A DNA stretch of 64,000 nt, taken from NCBI GenBank assembly GCA_012656075.1, contig JAAKBF010000010.1, positions 744,001 through 808,000 on the forward strand, in the 5' to 3' direction. Shown one piece after another: positions 10,681 to 22,600 of the stretch. Position 1 is the stretch's first letter. Every line of letters starts with the position of its first letter. The notes under the pieces are model-generated. The model worked only from the letters and a program-made list of their open reading frames with translations, had not been told where the DNA came from and did no database searches. Position numbers and translations under genes: made by a program. Source of the DNA: Phytophthora hibernalis (Eukaryota; Oomycota; Peronosporomycetes; Peronosporales; Peronosporaceae).

Positions 10681-13600
10681 ACCAGTCCACCGAGACTGAC
10701 GCGGCAGTCGCTCGCTATACGACTGCGCCCTGTCAATCCACTGGTCGACTCTCTGATTCTCCGGTCAGCTTCAATTACGGGGCTGACGAAGCAATCACCA
10801 AGCCGGCTAACAACAACATGTATGGCTACCTAGAGCAGAGAGGTCAAATCCGTGACCGCCCTGCTTCTGCTTTTATCGATAGTGGCGAATCCTTTAACGC
10901 GGTATCACCACGTATCGTCGAGACTCTGCAATTATCTACGCGCGAGTACTCGAAACCTCTGGTAATTCGTTTAGGAAGCGGCTCTATTACCACAGTTCCC
11001 AAACGAGTTGTCAATCTCATGTTTAATTTGGATGGATTCCTCCATACTGTTCCAAGGCATTTGTATTGGACATCCCCGAAGGAAAGGATGCCCTCCTCGG
11101 ACTGCCGTGGCTAGTCGATGCAAACCCGGATATTAATTGGCAGCTCAAGACTGTCGCCCCTCGTGACAGAACGGCATCAAGCATTGCTTTTCACCCATGT
11201 GTCCAGTCCGCCCAGCTAGATGTGTTGCCGGACAACGCCGTGGCAGTTCGCATCAGCGGAACCAATCGGAGGACGAGGCACTTCCGAAATATTACTATCT
11301 AGATGGACATCACTCGTCCAACGGGACTACAAAGCTGGTCCGTCCTCGTCATCTCCAGCGTCTGCTCCGCGAATGTGATAACGAATTTTGCTTTTTTAAA
11401 TCCCAGCGACGAGCCCACTAAAGCTGACCAAGCTTGGGAAAAGTTGAAGACCTCACCCGTTTACCCACTCGTGAGCAAATTTCGCGATAAAGTCTTCCGC
11501 TCCCACTTGCCAATCGTACCCCCAACTCGTCAAGCAGGTATGGACGCAAAATCGAGTTAGTCGATGACTTGCCTATTCATCTGAAGCAATTCCCAGTCTC
11601 AGCCGAGCAACGGGAAGCTATTCGGACCTGGTCGACAGAATTGCTCGCAGCAAAAATGATTCGCCCGTCAAATTCCCGTACTGCGCCCCAGCGTTTTGCG
11701 TCAAGAAGCGCAGCGGAGAATGTAGAATTATTCATGACTTTCGTGGGCTGAACACAAAAATTCGTGTGCCAGCAAATCCGATTCCCCGCAAAGACGATAT
11801 TTTACGCTCGATGTCTCAGGGCAAGTTGTTCTCAGCAATGGACTTACTGTGGGGGTTTTCCAGGTCAAATTGGTCGAAGAATCGATCCCTTTGCGCCTCC
11901 AGACGGCTTGTTCGAGTATCTAGTTACGCCGATGGGAATTGCGAGCAGCCCTTCTCCATTCAACCGTCTCGTTCAATCGGTTTTCTCGGATGTACAATCC
12001 TGCTGCGAGACCTATTTCGACGATCGCTTTGTACCAACTCCATTGATGACCGCCTCGCGGCACTAGAAAAGTTGCTCGTTCGGTGTGACGAGCAGCAACT
12101 CTACATAAAGATCCAGAAGTGCACATTTTTCTCCACGGAGATTCCCTGTATCGGCAATTTTGTGGGCAAGAACGGTGTTCGTATGGACCCGAGTAAGGTA
12201 CAGGTGATCAAAGATTGGCCAACACCTCGCACGAAGCAAGAACTGCAGCCGTTCTTAGGAACTTGCGTGTATGTTATGAAATTTTGCGACGGCTTTGGCG
12301 ATTTGATCGCGCCGCTGACAGAGTTGGCCAAGGGAAAGAGTCGCAGAGACCCGATCACCTTTGGTGAAGCCGGGCACAAGCATTTTAAAGGCTCAAGCAA
12401 AACCTCGCATCTCCGCCAATTCTCGCCCATCCAGATTTTACGAAACCAATTCACGTGAATATGGATGTATCCGATTTTGCGATCGGAGGATACCTCTTTC
12501 AGTACGATGATTCCGGACGCGAGAGTATAATCGCATTCAACGGACGGAAATTGTCCCAAGCCCAGCTCATCTAACCTACTCGTGAAAAGGAGCTGCTAGC
12601 TGCACTTCATGCGATGCGAACCTGGAAGGTAAATCTTATCGACCGTCCACTCTTCATAAACACCGATCATCACACGATTGAAGGTATATTACAACAGCAA
12701 ACGTGCTCGCAGACTCGCGCTGGCTCAATGAGCTAGCTCTTTTTCAACCGCAGTTCAAGTGGGTCCCTGGCGCAACGAACATTGTCGCTGACACGATTTC
12801 CCGTAACCCGAACTGGAACGACAGCACCAGCAGAACGATTAGCCTTTCAGCACTCTTAAAGCCGCATACCAGTCGAGAACCTGCTGACGAAGAAACATTA
12901 TTTGCACATTCGACCTCAGTATTACCGGATATTACGGCGGAATGCAGTCGTCTGTACGAATCGGACAAATATTTTGGTCCGATTTGGCGCGCTCTAGCTG
13001 GTGAATCTCCTAGTCTGCGCAAACATCAGCGTTTCGAGCTGTTCAATGGTCTACTTTTCTTCCGAATTCGCCCTGGTGCTCCCGCACGCATGTGCGTCCC
13101 GTCGAACGCCGAGCTACGCAATGATATTCTCCACGAGGAACACGGGACTCCAACCCGCGGACATCCTAAACGCAACTACTCGTGGCGTCTAAATATTATT
13201 GGCCAAGTATGGTCAAGTCAGTCCGATCCTACGTGGAAAGTTGCGAACTCTGTCAACGCAAAAAGTACATCCGAGGAAAACCAACCGGACACCTTCACCC
13301 GCTCGAGATCCCAGAAGAACGATGGTCAGACATCAGTATTGATTTCATGACGAAGTTACCAGAGACAGTGGCTTTGACGCAATTATGGTTGTGGTGGACC
13401 GGCTCACAAAACGAGCATATTTCCTGCCGACGACGTCGAATGCGACCACCGAGGAGACTGCCGTACTATTTCGCGATTTTTACCAACGTCTGCACGGCTT
13501 ATCTCGCTCCATTGTTTCGCACCGCGACGTTAAGTTTACCGCAGTCTGTGGAAAAACATAATGGACCTGCAAGGAACAACACTCCACCTTAGTACAGCCT

Positions 13601-14394
13601 TCAAGCCCTCCACGGATGGTCAGTCAGCTGTCACAAACAAGGTGCTGGCCGTATATATTTGCCACTTTATTGATCCGCACCAAACAAATTGGGACGAGCT
13701 CTTGCCACTTGCCGAATTTTCCTACAATTCACGTAGTCACGAGTCAATTGGAATGTCTCCATTTATGGCTGATTTAGGCTATGAACCACGCTCAGTTGCA
13801 GACTGCGTGCTTCAAATCCAAGCGCTGGACAGCGGCCGGCTTCATCATTCAACAGGCAATTCTTGGCCATGCAGGTAATGCAATCAAGCAAATTGGCAAA
13901 GAAACTATGACACGAACAGTCCCCACACCACGTACCAAATTGGCGAAGATGTTCTTCTCAACACTCGCAATCTGAACCTGGACCACCTCGGCACTGACGG
14001 TGCTCACAAGTTTGCTGCTAAATTCATCGGACCCTATCGCGTGACGCATATCACTGGTCCAGACCGCTACAAACTTGAATTGTCGCCCGGTCTCCGACTT
14101 TTCACGAATTTAGCGTCTCCATGCTGCGAAAGTACCATTTTATCCTTCAAGCAGCCGAGTCAACCGAATCCAGCCAATTCTCACTGCGGACGGCTCAATT
14201 GGTCACCTCGTTGCTTCAATCACGAAGCACCGCAAGCGCAACAAACTGAATATTTTGTACGGTGGCAAGATTCAACAATCGAGCCTTCGTGGGAACCACT
14301 ATCAAATTTGAGCCAAGTAGTTGGTCTTATTCGTCGTTATCTCGACACTCTGCCAAAACCTCGCGCTACCGCGCGTCTACTGGAGGAACTGTGA
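10681..14394 (+). pseudogene. Chromovirus pol: PR-RT-RH-IN-chromodomain
   Basis: Domains in order: aspartic protease near 10855 (AFIDSGES, normally DSGA/DTGA) and LLGLPWLV near 11090. Reverse transcriptase spans about 11570-12300, with DFRGLN near 11740, FSAMDL near 11830 and the YVDD-type box as YFDD near 12015. RNase H is near 12460-12700 with the NMDVSDFAIGG Asp strand. The integrase HHCC region is near 13130-13290 (ESCELCQRK), and its catalytic core starts near 13340 (SIDFMTKLP) with NSRSHESIGMSPF near 13730. A chromodomain sits near 14240-14350 (EYFVRWQDS, EPSWEPL). Stops and shifts occur throughout, including inside RT near 11855 and integrase near 13555. Confidence 0.85.
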
Positions 14395-14628
14395 CGATGA
14401 TGCATCGCCAGCTCTACTCATCACTACGAAACTAACATCAGCAGCGTTCGTTTTCAAACCGACTCACACATTGGCACATCAATGGTTAGAAGCCTTTTCC
14501 TCCTACATCTAGGTAACGGCCGTAGCTCGTAGCAACTTCTATCCTTTCACTCAATCTATCAGTCTTCATTTTCCAGCTTCAAGCACAAGTCCTCCGCCAG
14601 ACTCCGTTCGTCTTCAGAACACGTGACA
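14390..14628 (+). repeat. 3' LTR of the chromovirus
   Basis: A 239-bp copy of the left LTR, with TGTGACG at 14390 and GTGACA ending at 14628. A short purine-rich stretch, TGGAGGAAC, just before it may be the polypurine tract. Confidence 0.9.
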
Positions 14629-14633
14629 GCGAT

Positions 14634-14975
14634 CGTCTGTCTCCTCAACCACTGCGCCGCCACCTGTGTCTGGAGGCACCTCTGTCGTCCAGGGATGGTA
14701 GATGTAAGTGCTATCGGGTACGGAGCTATCTTGGATATCTCTGAGCAAAACAATGCGTCGCCACATCTGCTTATGCTGCTGGAGTCGCTGCACAAAAGTA
14801 CGATGCCAAGCGTGGAGGCTCCGCCGGCTGGAGCTACCGTCGGGATGTGGATGCCAGTGACGCCACGTCGATGAAAATTACCATTGCTATCCCAGATAGT
14901 GTTCACCTCGACACAAACTGGGAATGATGCGTGCAAATAATACATGTGGAATGTGCTGAAAGAAACCAGAAAATG
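14634..14975 (+). pseudogene. Duplicated 3' part of the VPS16C/PH gene, right portion
   Basis: CGTCTGTCTCC at 14634 continues the match to the parent gene (reverse complement of about 17820-18170). It includes the C-terminal segment GGSAGWSYRRDVDASD and the stop after TNWE at about 14925, then some 50 bp of the 3' flank. A stop and frame change near 14740 break the reading. The copy has no start or PH domain of its own and is not expected to make the full protein. Confidence 0.8.
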
Positions 14976-15308
14976 GAAATGTGTGCACCTCGAGTTGATA
15001 TATTGATCGTTTGCCTTTCTTGTCACCAAAGCAATTCTAGGATTTCGTGTTGGTCGGTATGAATCTCAGAAGAAGTGCATGGTAGCGAGTGCTGAAGCGA
15101 GCTGCAGTCGTCCGAGGTGTCGATATAAACTGGAAATTCCATGTCTAGCACTGATGGCATTTCCTTTGGTGGTGGTGCTGCTGATACAGAAAGAAGTGTA
15201 GTTCGAACTCTTGTTGATGTTCACCTTCGACAATTATAGTTGGTTTGAGATGAAAGCAGTGATCAATGAAAAGTTACTTGACAGCTTTTGTGGACGCGAG
15301 CGTTCGAT

Positions 15309-15392
15309 ATGACATTTCAGTAAGGTTTTTAATAACATTCTGAAATGTCATTTTTTAAAGAGCTATTTTTAAATAACTTACTGAAATGTCAT
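15309..15392. repeat. Inverted repeat, 16-bp arms
   Basis: ATGACATTTCAGTAAG at 15309-15324 is the exact reverse complement of CTTACTGAAATGTCAT at 15377-15392. A third partial copy, CTGAAATGTCAT, lies between them at 15340-15351. The AT-rich hairpin is 25 bp beyond the stop of the ankyrin gene on the other strand, so it could act in 3'-end formation. It could also be a small foldback element. The rest of 14976-15417 shows no gene. Confidence 0.7.
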
Positions 15393-15417
15393 TTTTACAA
15401 AAGCGTACGCGCACTTG

Positions 15418-17329
15418 CTAGGTGTGCAGTGATCTGGGTCCACAGTGCTGTCGATCAGGTGACGATGTGGAAATATACTCGACGATTTCGAGATGCCCAA
15501 ACTCGGCCGCACAATCTGTCGCAGAATCACCTTCAACGCGATGGTGCAGATTAGCTCCTTGCTGAGCCAAGAAATCTACCACATCCAGGTGGCCCATGAG
15601 TGCAGCTAGCCATATCGGCGTCGCGCCGTCGTCATCTACAGCATCTAGGATGAAGAGGCTATTGGAGCTCTTGACTGATTCTTGAACGACAGAGAGGACT
15701 CCGAAGAATGCGGCGAGGTGAAGTGCAGACGTCTTGCGGGGATCAAACGATCCCAGCATTACACTGCTTCCTTGAGAAGGTGGAGGCTCCAGAACGGAGT
15801 TTAACTCCTTTTGGGATTCGTAGGTGGCTCCGTGACGAAGCAACAGCCGCACCGTGCGAGAATGTCCGTGTCGAAGCGCACTCAGCAAAGGCGTATCGCC
15901 CAGATCGTCACAGGCATCGATATCCGCTCCAGCATTCAACAGAGTCAACACACTTGAGCTATGGCCATTTTGCGCCGCGATTTGCAGTGCGGTTGTTCCA
16001 GCGTCCTCGTTTCCTGACGTTGTCAATTCAACGTCGGCTGCGTGTGCTATCAGCAGTGCCAGGCCAGTCTGCCAACCGGTAGATGCTGCGATGTGGAGCG
16101 AGGTCCACCCCACGAACTCTTCTGATGGTTGTTTGACTACCCGATAGTTGACCAAGCTGCTGCCATGGCCTTTCAAAGCTTTACGCAGCCGCCGCAAGTT
16201 TCGGTTTTGCAAGCTTCATGTAACGCTGATTCGTAGTGCCGTGCCAGACCTCTCGAAGAGCCCTCGTTCTCAGTCACAAGGTCCGTGTCCCACAAACTAC
16301 CATCTCTAGAAAGTGGTCTTCGCTTCCATTGTGGGGGCTGTTCCATCGACGACTCATAGTGGTAAGTTGTATTGCTTGTCCGGATTGACAGCAGCGACTT
16401 GACCTTGTGGAGCCACCGAGCCATGCCACTGTATGCGCCATGGTCTGCCAGTGTCTTGACGACCAGAAAGTGTCCTCGATGAAGAGCGCAACGCAGTGGT
16501 GTTGCCCAGTCATTATCACGGCGGACATCCAGAATCGCTCCTGCATGGACGAGTGCGTCCACCACTTCGACGTGCGCGGCGTTAAAGAGGTACTGCGGTG
16601 GAGACCGCGAGTCTCCTGTGACACCGTTGAGTTAGCGGTGTTGGGGTAGTCGCAGGCGTGGTGCAGCGGTGTCATCCCTCCAGCATCACGAGCATTGACG
16701 TCCACATCGGTCCGTGCAACCAGGAACCGAACGATATCTGCACGACCCAAACGAGCTGCTAAGTGTAGCGCAGTGATTTCTTGAGACCCGCATGTCCGTT
16801 CATCGGGCTCCAAAGCTGCAGCCGTCACCAGGAACTTGAGGATTTGCACGTGACCGCTTTCCGCTGCAAAGTGGATGCAGGTGCCCAACTCGACGCCATG
16901 GCCGAAATCGGTCTCCAGTGGTGCGAAAGCGTCGGATTGTGCACCATGTTGAAGCAGAGCTTGAAGTACATGCAACTGGTTGTACCGAGCTGCAAGCAGC
17001 AGCGGCGTGAAGCCTTGGGCGTTGCGAATCTCCGTGTCGGCGCCATGTCGAAGTTGAATTCGTGCGGCGTCAACCCGACCGCATCGTGCGTACAAATGCA
17101 GCGACGTGTCCATCGTCCAATGCACAGAGCGCTCAAACTGTTGTCGATGAAAGGTAGCTTGAACCATGACTTGCGCGGGTATCCTGTTGGTGCCCTGTTG
17201 GATTGTGAGCGACTTAATGGTCCCACCGAGGAGGTAGATGTACAAGCAACCCACTCTGCAGTGGCTTGAAAAAGGAGCCCAAGCAGACGCGACAACCGGC
17301 AGCTGGGAGTCCATCGTAGCGACACTCAA
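15418..17329 (-). CDS. Ankyrin-repeat protein (two frame breaks)
   Basis: The protein is built almost wholly of ankyrin repeats, a protein-binding fold. From the start near 17329 the repeats appear as TSLHLYARCGRVDAARIQLRHGA, GFTPLLLAARYNQLHVLQ, EITALHLAARLGRADIVRFL and GMTPLHHACDY. The frame changes near 16600-16630, where a GT...AG stretch of only about 35 bases might be an intron or, more likely, an indel lies. The next frame has VEVVDALVHAGA and ATPLRCALHRGHFL. It changes again near 16200 into QNRNLRRLRKALKGHG and five to six more repeats, ending at the stop at 15418. Total is about 600 residues. No catalytic domain is visible. Either a real gene with read errors or a young pseudogene. 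Confidence 0.7.
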
Positions 17330-17878
17330 GCGACTTATTCACCAAGGTCTCAGCAAACGAATGGGAGAGACCACGAGTTGTTTTTGATTTGCAGCGAGGA
17401 TAAATGGCTTCAACGATCGACTAGCGAGTCTCTTCAGCTTGGCAAGCGTAACAACACCACTACTGTACTACATGTATGATGGTAAATTGCTTTGCAGCTT
17501 TGTCCGACACGAATGGGGACTTCCTCAGGCTGGACGTATCCCCAGCAAGGTGGTAGAGGACTTTGAAACCGCTGATTTCGGCAGCCGCGTGGGCAGCACT
17601 TTGCACATTGGTATGATTTGCCGTGGACCGAGCATCTTCGTGAACTTCACGGTGAAGGTGTTCCGTGCGCTGGGTTTCATTAGCACCACCTGCTGATGAA
17701 TGCCACTCGAACCACCACCAACAAAAAATACGAAATGCCATCACCGCTACACGGGGTTTGTACATGTATTGACATCACGGTCGACCAGCGCCTCGCTTGA
17801 CACTACAATGTACAGAACTCACAATCGCTGGTTTCGTTCAGCACCTTTCACATGTATCATTTGCACGAGTTCGCCTCA
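17330..17878. other. Intergenic between ankyrin and VPS16C/PH genes
   Basis: This holds the 5' flank of the ankyrin gene and the 3' flank of the VPS16C/PH gene, both on the minus strand. Two TACATGTA words occur (near 17469 and 17760). The open frames here are unsupported. Confidence 0.4.
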
Positions 17879-19552
17879 TCATTCCCAGTTGGTGTCCACG
17901 CGAACGCTCTCTGGGATAGCAATGGTAATTTTCATCGACGCGGCGTCACTGGCATCCACATCCCGGCGGCAGCTCCAGCCGGCGGAGCCTCCGCGCTTGG
18001 CATCGTTCTTTTCATGCAGCGACTCCAGCAGCATAAGCAGATTTGGCGGAGCATTGCGCTGCTCAGCGATATCCAAGATGGCTCCGTACCCGATAGCACT
18101 TGCATCTACCATCCCCTGGACGACAGTGTTGCCTCCAGATGTAGGTGCAGGTGACGGCGCGGAGACAGACGATCGCGTTGAAGAGGGCGTTGAGTCAGTA
18201 TTGTTCGACCAGAGTGAATAGCGCGATGGTGCGGGCGCTGGCGTTGAGCTCCACGCTGATGATGACGCAGGAGCTGACGTGGTCGACAATTTCGCGCTGT
18301 TCCCACCAGGGAATAACGCTATAATTGCAGACTTGGCACTTCGCGGCTGCACCAGCGCCTCCATCGTCTTCCAATCGCGCACCAACGCACACGTCACAAG
18401 CGCCGAGAAGAGGTAGCGCTTGGGGTCGATATTGAATTGCTCGCGTAGTGCTCCTGGCTGACACGAGCTGTTCCGCGTGTGGGATTTCTTAGCATCTCCG
18501 TGATAAAGCATGGAGTACCTCAAAAGCTCGCCCACCGTCATGCGATGCACGCATCTGCGCGGGAACGCCAGCCAGCGCGGGTCCAGCTCCAATCGCTTGA
18601 CATTTGCAGTCATCGCCGCTACCCATTGGCGTTGCACTTCAGGCGTGAAGGCGTCCAAGATCAACTCTTCCGTCCCCGCGGCGTCGCAAATCTTGACGCA
18701 ATACGGTCTCAACGAGAACTTGCCACGGTAGTCCAATGGCTCAATCTGCATGCCTCTAGCCAACACAAGACTCCCTTTCTTGTTGCTCTTCGAATTCGTA
18801 TGGAACGGGTTCTTGGACTTGTCAAGTTTCTCCCCGTCGTGTTTAAAGTACACGACCTCCTTGTCCGTGAGTTGCACGTACCTCCTCCTCCAATTAGCTT
18901 GCAGGTTGCCCACTCCTCTCGAGCGTTTGTCTAGATAAGCCTCCATCCTGCAGACTTTAGGTGCTGTATCAGCGTCCTCCTTCTCCGTCTGCAGCTGCAA
19001 CTTGGACAGCGTCACGTGTTCGTGCAGCAGGTCCAGAATCCACACAGGGAACCGATGGCGGTAGAACTTGGCGATCTCCAGCACGTCGTCCGTAGCTCGT
19101 AGTGACCGCCCCAACTCCCTGTCGTAGAAGACCAGGGACAGCAGCATAGCAGCCAACTCCCGGTACCTCTGCGTGGCCGCGTACAGGTCCAGCAGGTCTC
19201 GGAGCGCGCTGAGCGACACGGTCTCGTTCGTCACCATGCACTGCTCCACCAGGTAGTGCACCCATTGGCTCAAAGTCAGCGGCAGCGCGGCCAGCTGCTT
19301 GCGGAGCAGCTTGGGCGCCATCGTCTCACTCACGAACAGTAGCACGTCCAGCATGACGCCGGCGCATCCCGAGGCCTCCGCGGCCGCCAACAACGCGCAC
19401 TTATCGGCGAATGAACGTAGAGGAAGGCGGTATAGGTCGCGGAAGTCGCGCACGTCCGCGCTCTCGTCCAGCAGCCCCAAGTGCACGCCCAGAAGCTGCG
19501 CCACAGCGTCCTCGGCCGCCGACATCCCTGATTCAAATTGAAGAGTGAGCAT
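17879..19552 (-). CDS. VPS16 C-terminal-like (VIPAS39-type) helical plus PH-domain protein
   Basis: An intact frame of 557 codons. Residues about 60-190 are helical, with LDVLLFVSETMAPKLLRKQL and LSQWVHYLVEQC. This recalls the VPS16 C-terminal/SPE-39 (VIPAS39) helical repeat used in vesicle tethering. A pleckstrin homology domain follows at about 205-335 (MEAYLDKRSRG...NWRRRYVQLTDKEVVYFK, closing with RQWVAAMTANV), which would bind phosphoinositides or proteins. The C-terminal part is Ser/Pro-rich. Two Mets are near the start (19552 and 19525), so the exact start is open. It is divergent from the IleRS gene, 125 bp away. A copy of its last third lies at 9.1-15.0 kb. The PH call is firm; the VPS16C call is tentative. 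Confidence 0.75.
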   Translation of the reverse strand: MLTLQFESGMSAAEDAVAQLLGVHLGLLDESADVRDFRDLYRLPLRSFADKCALLAAAEASGCAGVMLDVLLFVSETMAPKLLRKQLAALPLTLSQWVHYLVEQCMVTNETVSLSALRDLLDLYAATQRYRELAAMLLSLVFYDRELGRSLRATDDVLEIAKFYRHRFPVWILDLLHEHVTLSKLQLQTEKEDADTAPKVCRMEAYLDKRSRGVGNLQANWRRRYVQLTDKEVVYFKHDGEKLDKSKNPFHTNSKSNKKGSLVLARGMQIEPLDYRGKFSLRPYCVKICDAAGTEELILDAFTPEVQRQWVAAMTANVKRLELDPRWLAFPRRCVHRMTVGELLRYSMLYHGDAKKSHTRNSSCQPGALREQFNIDPKRYLFSALVTCALVRDWKTMEALVQPRSAKSAIIALFPGGNSAKLSTTSAPASSSAWSSTPAPAPSRYSLWSNNTDSTPSSTRSSVSAPSPAPTSGGNTVVQGMVDASAIGYGAILDIAEQRNAPPNLLMLLESLHEKNDAKRGGSAGWSCRRDVDASDAASMKITIAIPESVRVDTNWE

Positions 19553-19677
19553 GTAATTTACATTTTGTGCTTATTACCCAATCACAGAGCTGTCTTTCAC
19601 ATTAAGTACGTACGTTTGATAAGTACGTGCTCTATAAAGTACGAAAAGTAGCGTCTGACGCGAGCCTCAGAATCGAG
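19553..19677. promoter_or_regulatory. Divergent promoter between VPS16C/PH and IleRS genes
   Basis: Only 125 bp separate the two start codons, so both promoters must lie here. It contains paired GTACGT/TAAGTACG words at 19605-19645. No TATA box or oomycete initiator could be assigned with confidence. Confidence 0.45.
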
Positions 19678-22600
19678 ATGCCGGACGCCAAGGCCGTGGC
19701 GGCCGCCGTGCGGCAGACGCTGAATCTGCCGCGCACGCGCTTCCCGATGCGGGCCAACGCGGTTGCTCGCGAGCCAGAGCTTCACGCCCGCTGTGTGTCA
19801 ATGGCCTACGCGGGCCAAGCAGAGGATACGTCTCGGCCGCTGTTCGTGCTGCACGACGGCCCGCCGTTCGCCAATGGAAGTCTGCACATGGGCCACTTCC
19901 TCAACAAGACGCTGAAGGATGTGATCAACCGCTACCAGCTGCTGCGCGGCCGGCGCGTGCGTTACGTGCCTGGCTGGGACTGCCACGGTCTCCCTATTGA
20001 GCACAAGGCGCTGACGCTGTTGCAGCTCGAGGCCGACGCGTTGTCGCCCGCGCAAGTGCGCGCGCTGTCCCGGCAGCTGGCCCGCAAGGCCGTGAAGGAA
20101 CAACAACAGGACTTTGAGCGCTGGGGCGTGCTGGCCGACTGGGCCGACGTGTACCTGACGATGGCCCCGAGCTACGAGGCCAGACAGTACGACGTGCTCA
20201 AGAAGATGGTGCACGACGGCCTGGTCTTCCGCGGATTCAAGCCCGTGTACTGGTCCCCAGCTCCCGCACGGCGCTGGCTGAAGCCGAGCTTGAATACCAG
20301 GACGACCATGTGTCGCACGCCGCGTACGTCGCGTTCCGATTCAAGGCCGCGGGTAGTGACGCGCGCGTGCTGGACAAGTACGGAGACAAACTGTCGGCTG
20401 TCGTGTGGACCACGACGCCCTGGACCATCCCGTCCAACCAGGCGCTGTGCGTCAACGCTGAGCTCGAGTACGTGGTGGTGCGACCTCGTTACGCCCACTC
20501 GGACGACTGCTACTTGATTGCGAGTGCACTGCAGGAGAGCTTTGCCACCGTGTTACAGGGAGAGGAAGAAACACCGGTGGAGCTGCAAGTACTGGAAACG
20601 CTTACCGGTAAGAGTCTCGAAGGTGCGCGCTTTACCCACCCGCTGGTGGAACGCGACGCGGTGGTGCTTGTGGGCGAACACGTGACGACGGACGCTGGTA
20701 CTGGTGTCGTGCACACGGCCCCGGGACACGGTCAGGATGATTACTTCGCATGGATGGCCCACCACTCGACGCCTGGAGAGCACCCGGACATTCTCTGCCC
20801 GGTGGACGCTGACGGCTGCTTCACTGCCGAGGCGGGGCAAGCACTTGCAGGCTTGAGTGTCTTGGATGAGGGCAACATGGCAGTCATTGATTTGCTGAAG
20901 AACTCGGGCAACCTGCTTTCTATTGGCGAGTACCTCCACCGATATCCGTACGACTGGCGCACGAAGAAGCCCGTCATTCTACGCGCTACGGCTCAGTGGT
21001 TTGCACGACTGGATGCCCTCCATGCTCGCGGTAAACGTGTCCTGGAGGACTCGGTTCAGATGGTACCCCTACTGCCCGTCGACGTCTGGAGGCGACGCTC
21101 TCTAGTCGTCATGAATGGTGCATTTCGCGCCAGCGTGCTTGGGGTCTGCCTATTCCCGTGTTCTACCATAAAGTCACGGGCGAGCCGTTGATCACCGAGG
21201 AAACTATCGAGCACCTTCAGGGCATTGTGGAGACGTATCGTGTTGAAGGTGAGGACGGAGAGGCCGAGCGCGAAGGGGCTGACTGCTGGTGGGATCTGTC
21301 AGTGCGTGAGCTGTTGCCGGAATCACTTCGAGACCAGGCTGACCAGTACGAGAAGGGTATGGACACACTGGATGTGTGGTTTGACAGTGGCAGCAGCTGG
21401 CATGCGGTTCTACCGGGCCTGGTTGAGCCCAACGAGGAAGGACAGATTCGTGCAGATGTGTATCTCGAAGGCTCAGACCAACACCGTGGTTGGTTCCAGT
21501 CCTCGTTGCTCACGTCGCTTGCCATGCAGGGTACGGCGCCGTACAAAACGTCATCACCCATGGTTTCACTCTGGATGAGCGTGGCAGCAAGATGTCGAAG
21601 TCTCTGGGTAACACCATTGTGCCCAACGACTTCATCAACGGTTGCACTATGCCGGTGCCGGTCGCTGACAACAAGGCCAACAAGAAGAAAAAACGAAGAA
21701 AAACGATAATAAGCCGCAAAAGGCCCCGAAGGTCAAGCAGATGAAGGTACCCGCGTACGGTGCTGATGTGCTTCGCTTCTGGGTGGCCACCACCGACTAC
21801 ACTGGTGATGTGAGTATTGGTCCTGCTGTCGTTGGGAAGGCCAGTGACGCGCTTCGTAAGGTGCGCAATACAGCACGTTTCCTGCTGGGTAACCTGCAAG
21901 ACTTCGATCCTGCCCAACACGCTGTTCCGCAGGATCAGATGCAGTTCTCGCTAGACCGTTACATGCTGCACGAACTCAACTCATTGACGCAGTCGGTGAC
22001 TGCAGCCTACGATGCGTTTGCTTTCAACCGCGTGCAGCATGCGCTCTCGCATTTCATCTCGACCGATTTATCAGCCTTCTACATGGAGGCTACCAAGGAC
22101 CGCTTGTACTGCGACGCCGTTGACTCGCAGACACGCCGCTCTGCTCAGACTGTCCTGTGGCTGTCGCTTCAGGCTATTACTCGCGCTTTGGCGCCGGTTG
22201 TGCCGCACACAGCAGAGGACATTCGACTTCACTGGGAATCTCAGCTACAAGGTGGTATTCCCCTCGAGGATGTCGCCGGAAGTGTCTTCCTTGAGGAGGG
22301 CTGGATGCCTAGCGCTGAGGAGTGGAAGAATGATGATCTCGCTCGAGACTGGACTGCTATTCGCCAACTTCGATTTGAGGTGAACCGTGTGGTGGAGCAG
22401 ATGCGCCAAGCAGGTCGCGTTGGCAGTCAACTAGAGTGCAATGTGTATGTCGTAGCTTCCGAGTCTGACCCCGCGTTGCAGCACTTCTGTCTCCGATTGC
22501 TGGTAAGTCGACGGAGCTTGAGGATGTCCTCCTGTGCTCGAGTGTGGAATTGGTGGGATCTGATGCTGAGATCGAGAGCGCCGAGCAATTCAAGGCAAAC

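Larger units (their letters stand above)
9238..14628 (+). mobile_element. Ty3/Gypsy chromovirus with LTRs
   Basis: A nearly full-length LTR retrotransposon of about 5.4 kb. It has terminal repeats beginning TGTGACGATG and ending CGTGACA, a 5-bp target duplication, gag with zinc knuckle, protease, reverse transcriptase, RNase H, integrase and a C-terminal chromodomain, in the Ty3/Gypsy order. The coding region is broken by many frameshifts, so it is inactive as read. It is inserted in a duplicated gene fragment whose intact counterpart at 18.1-18.3 kb shows the empty site. The short LTRs differ at roughly 15 positions plus two gaps, which points to an old insertion. Confidence 0.9.
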
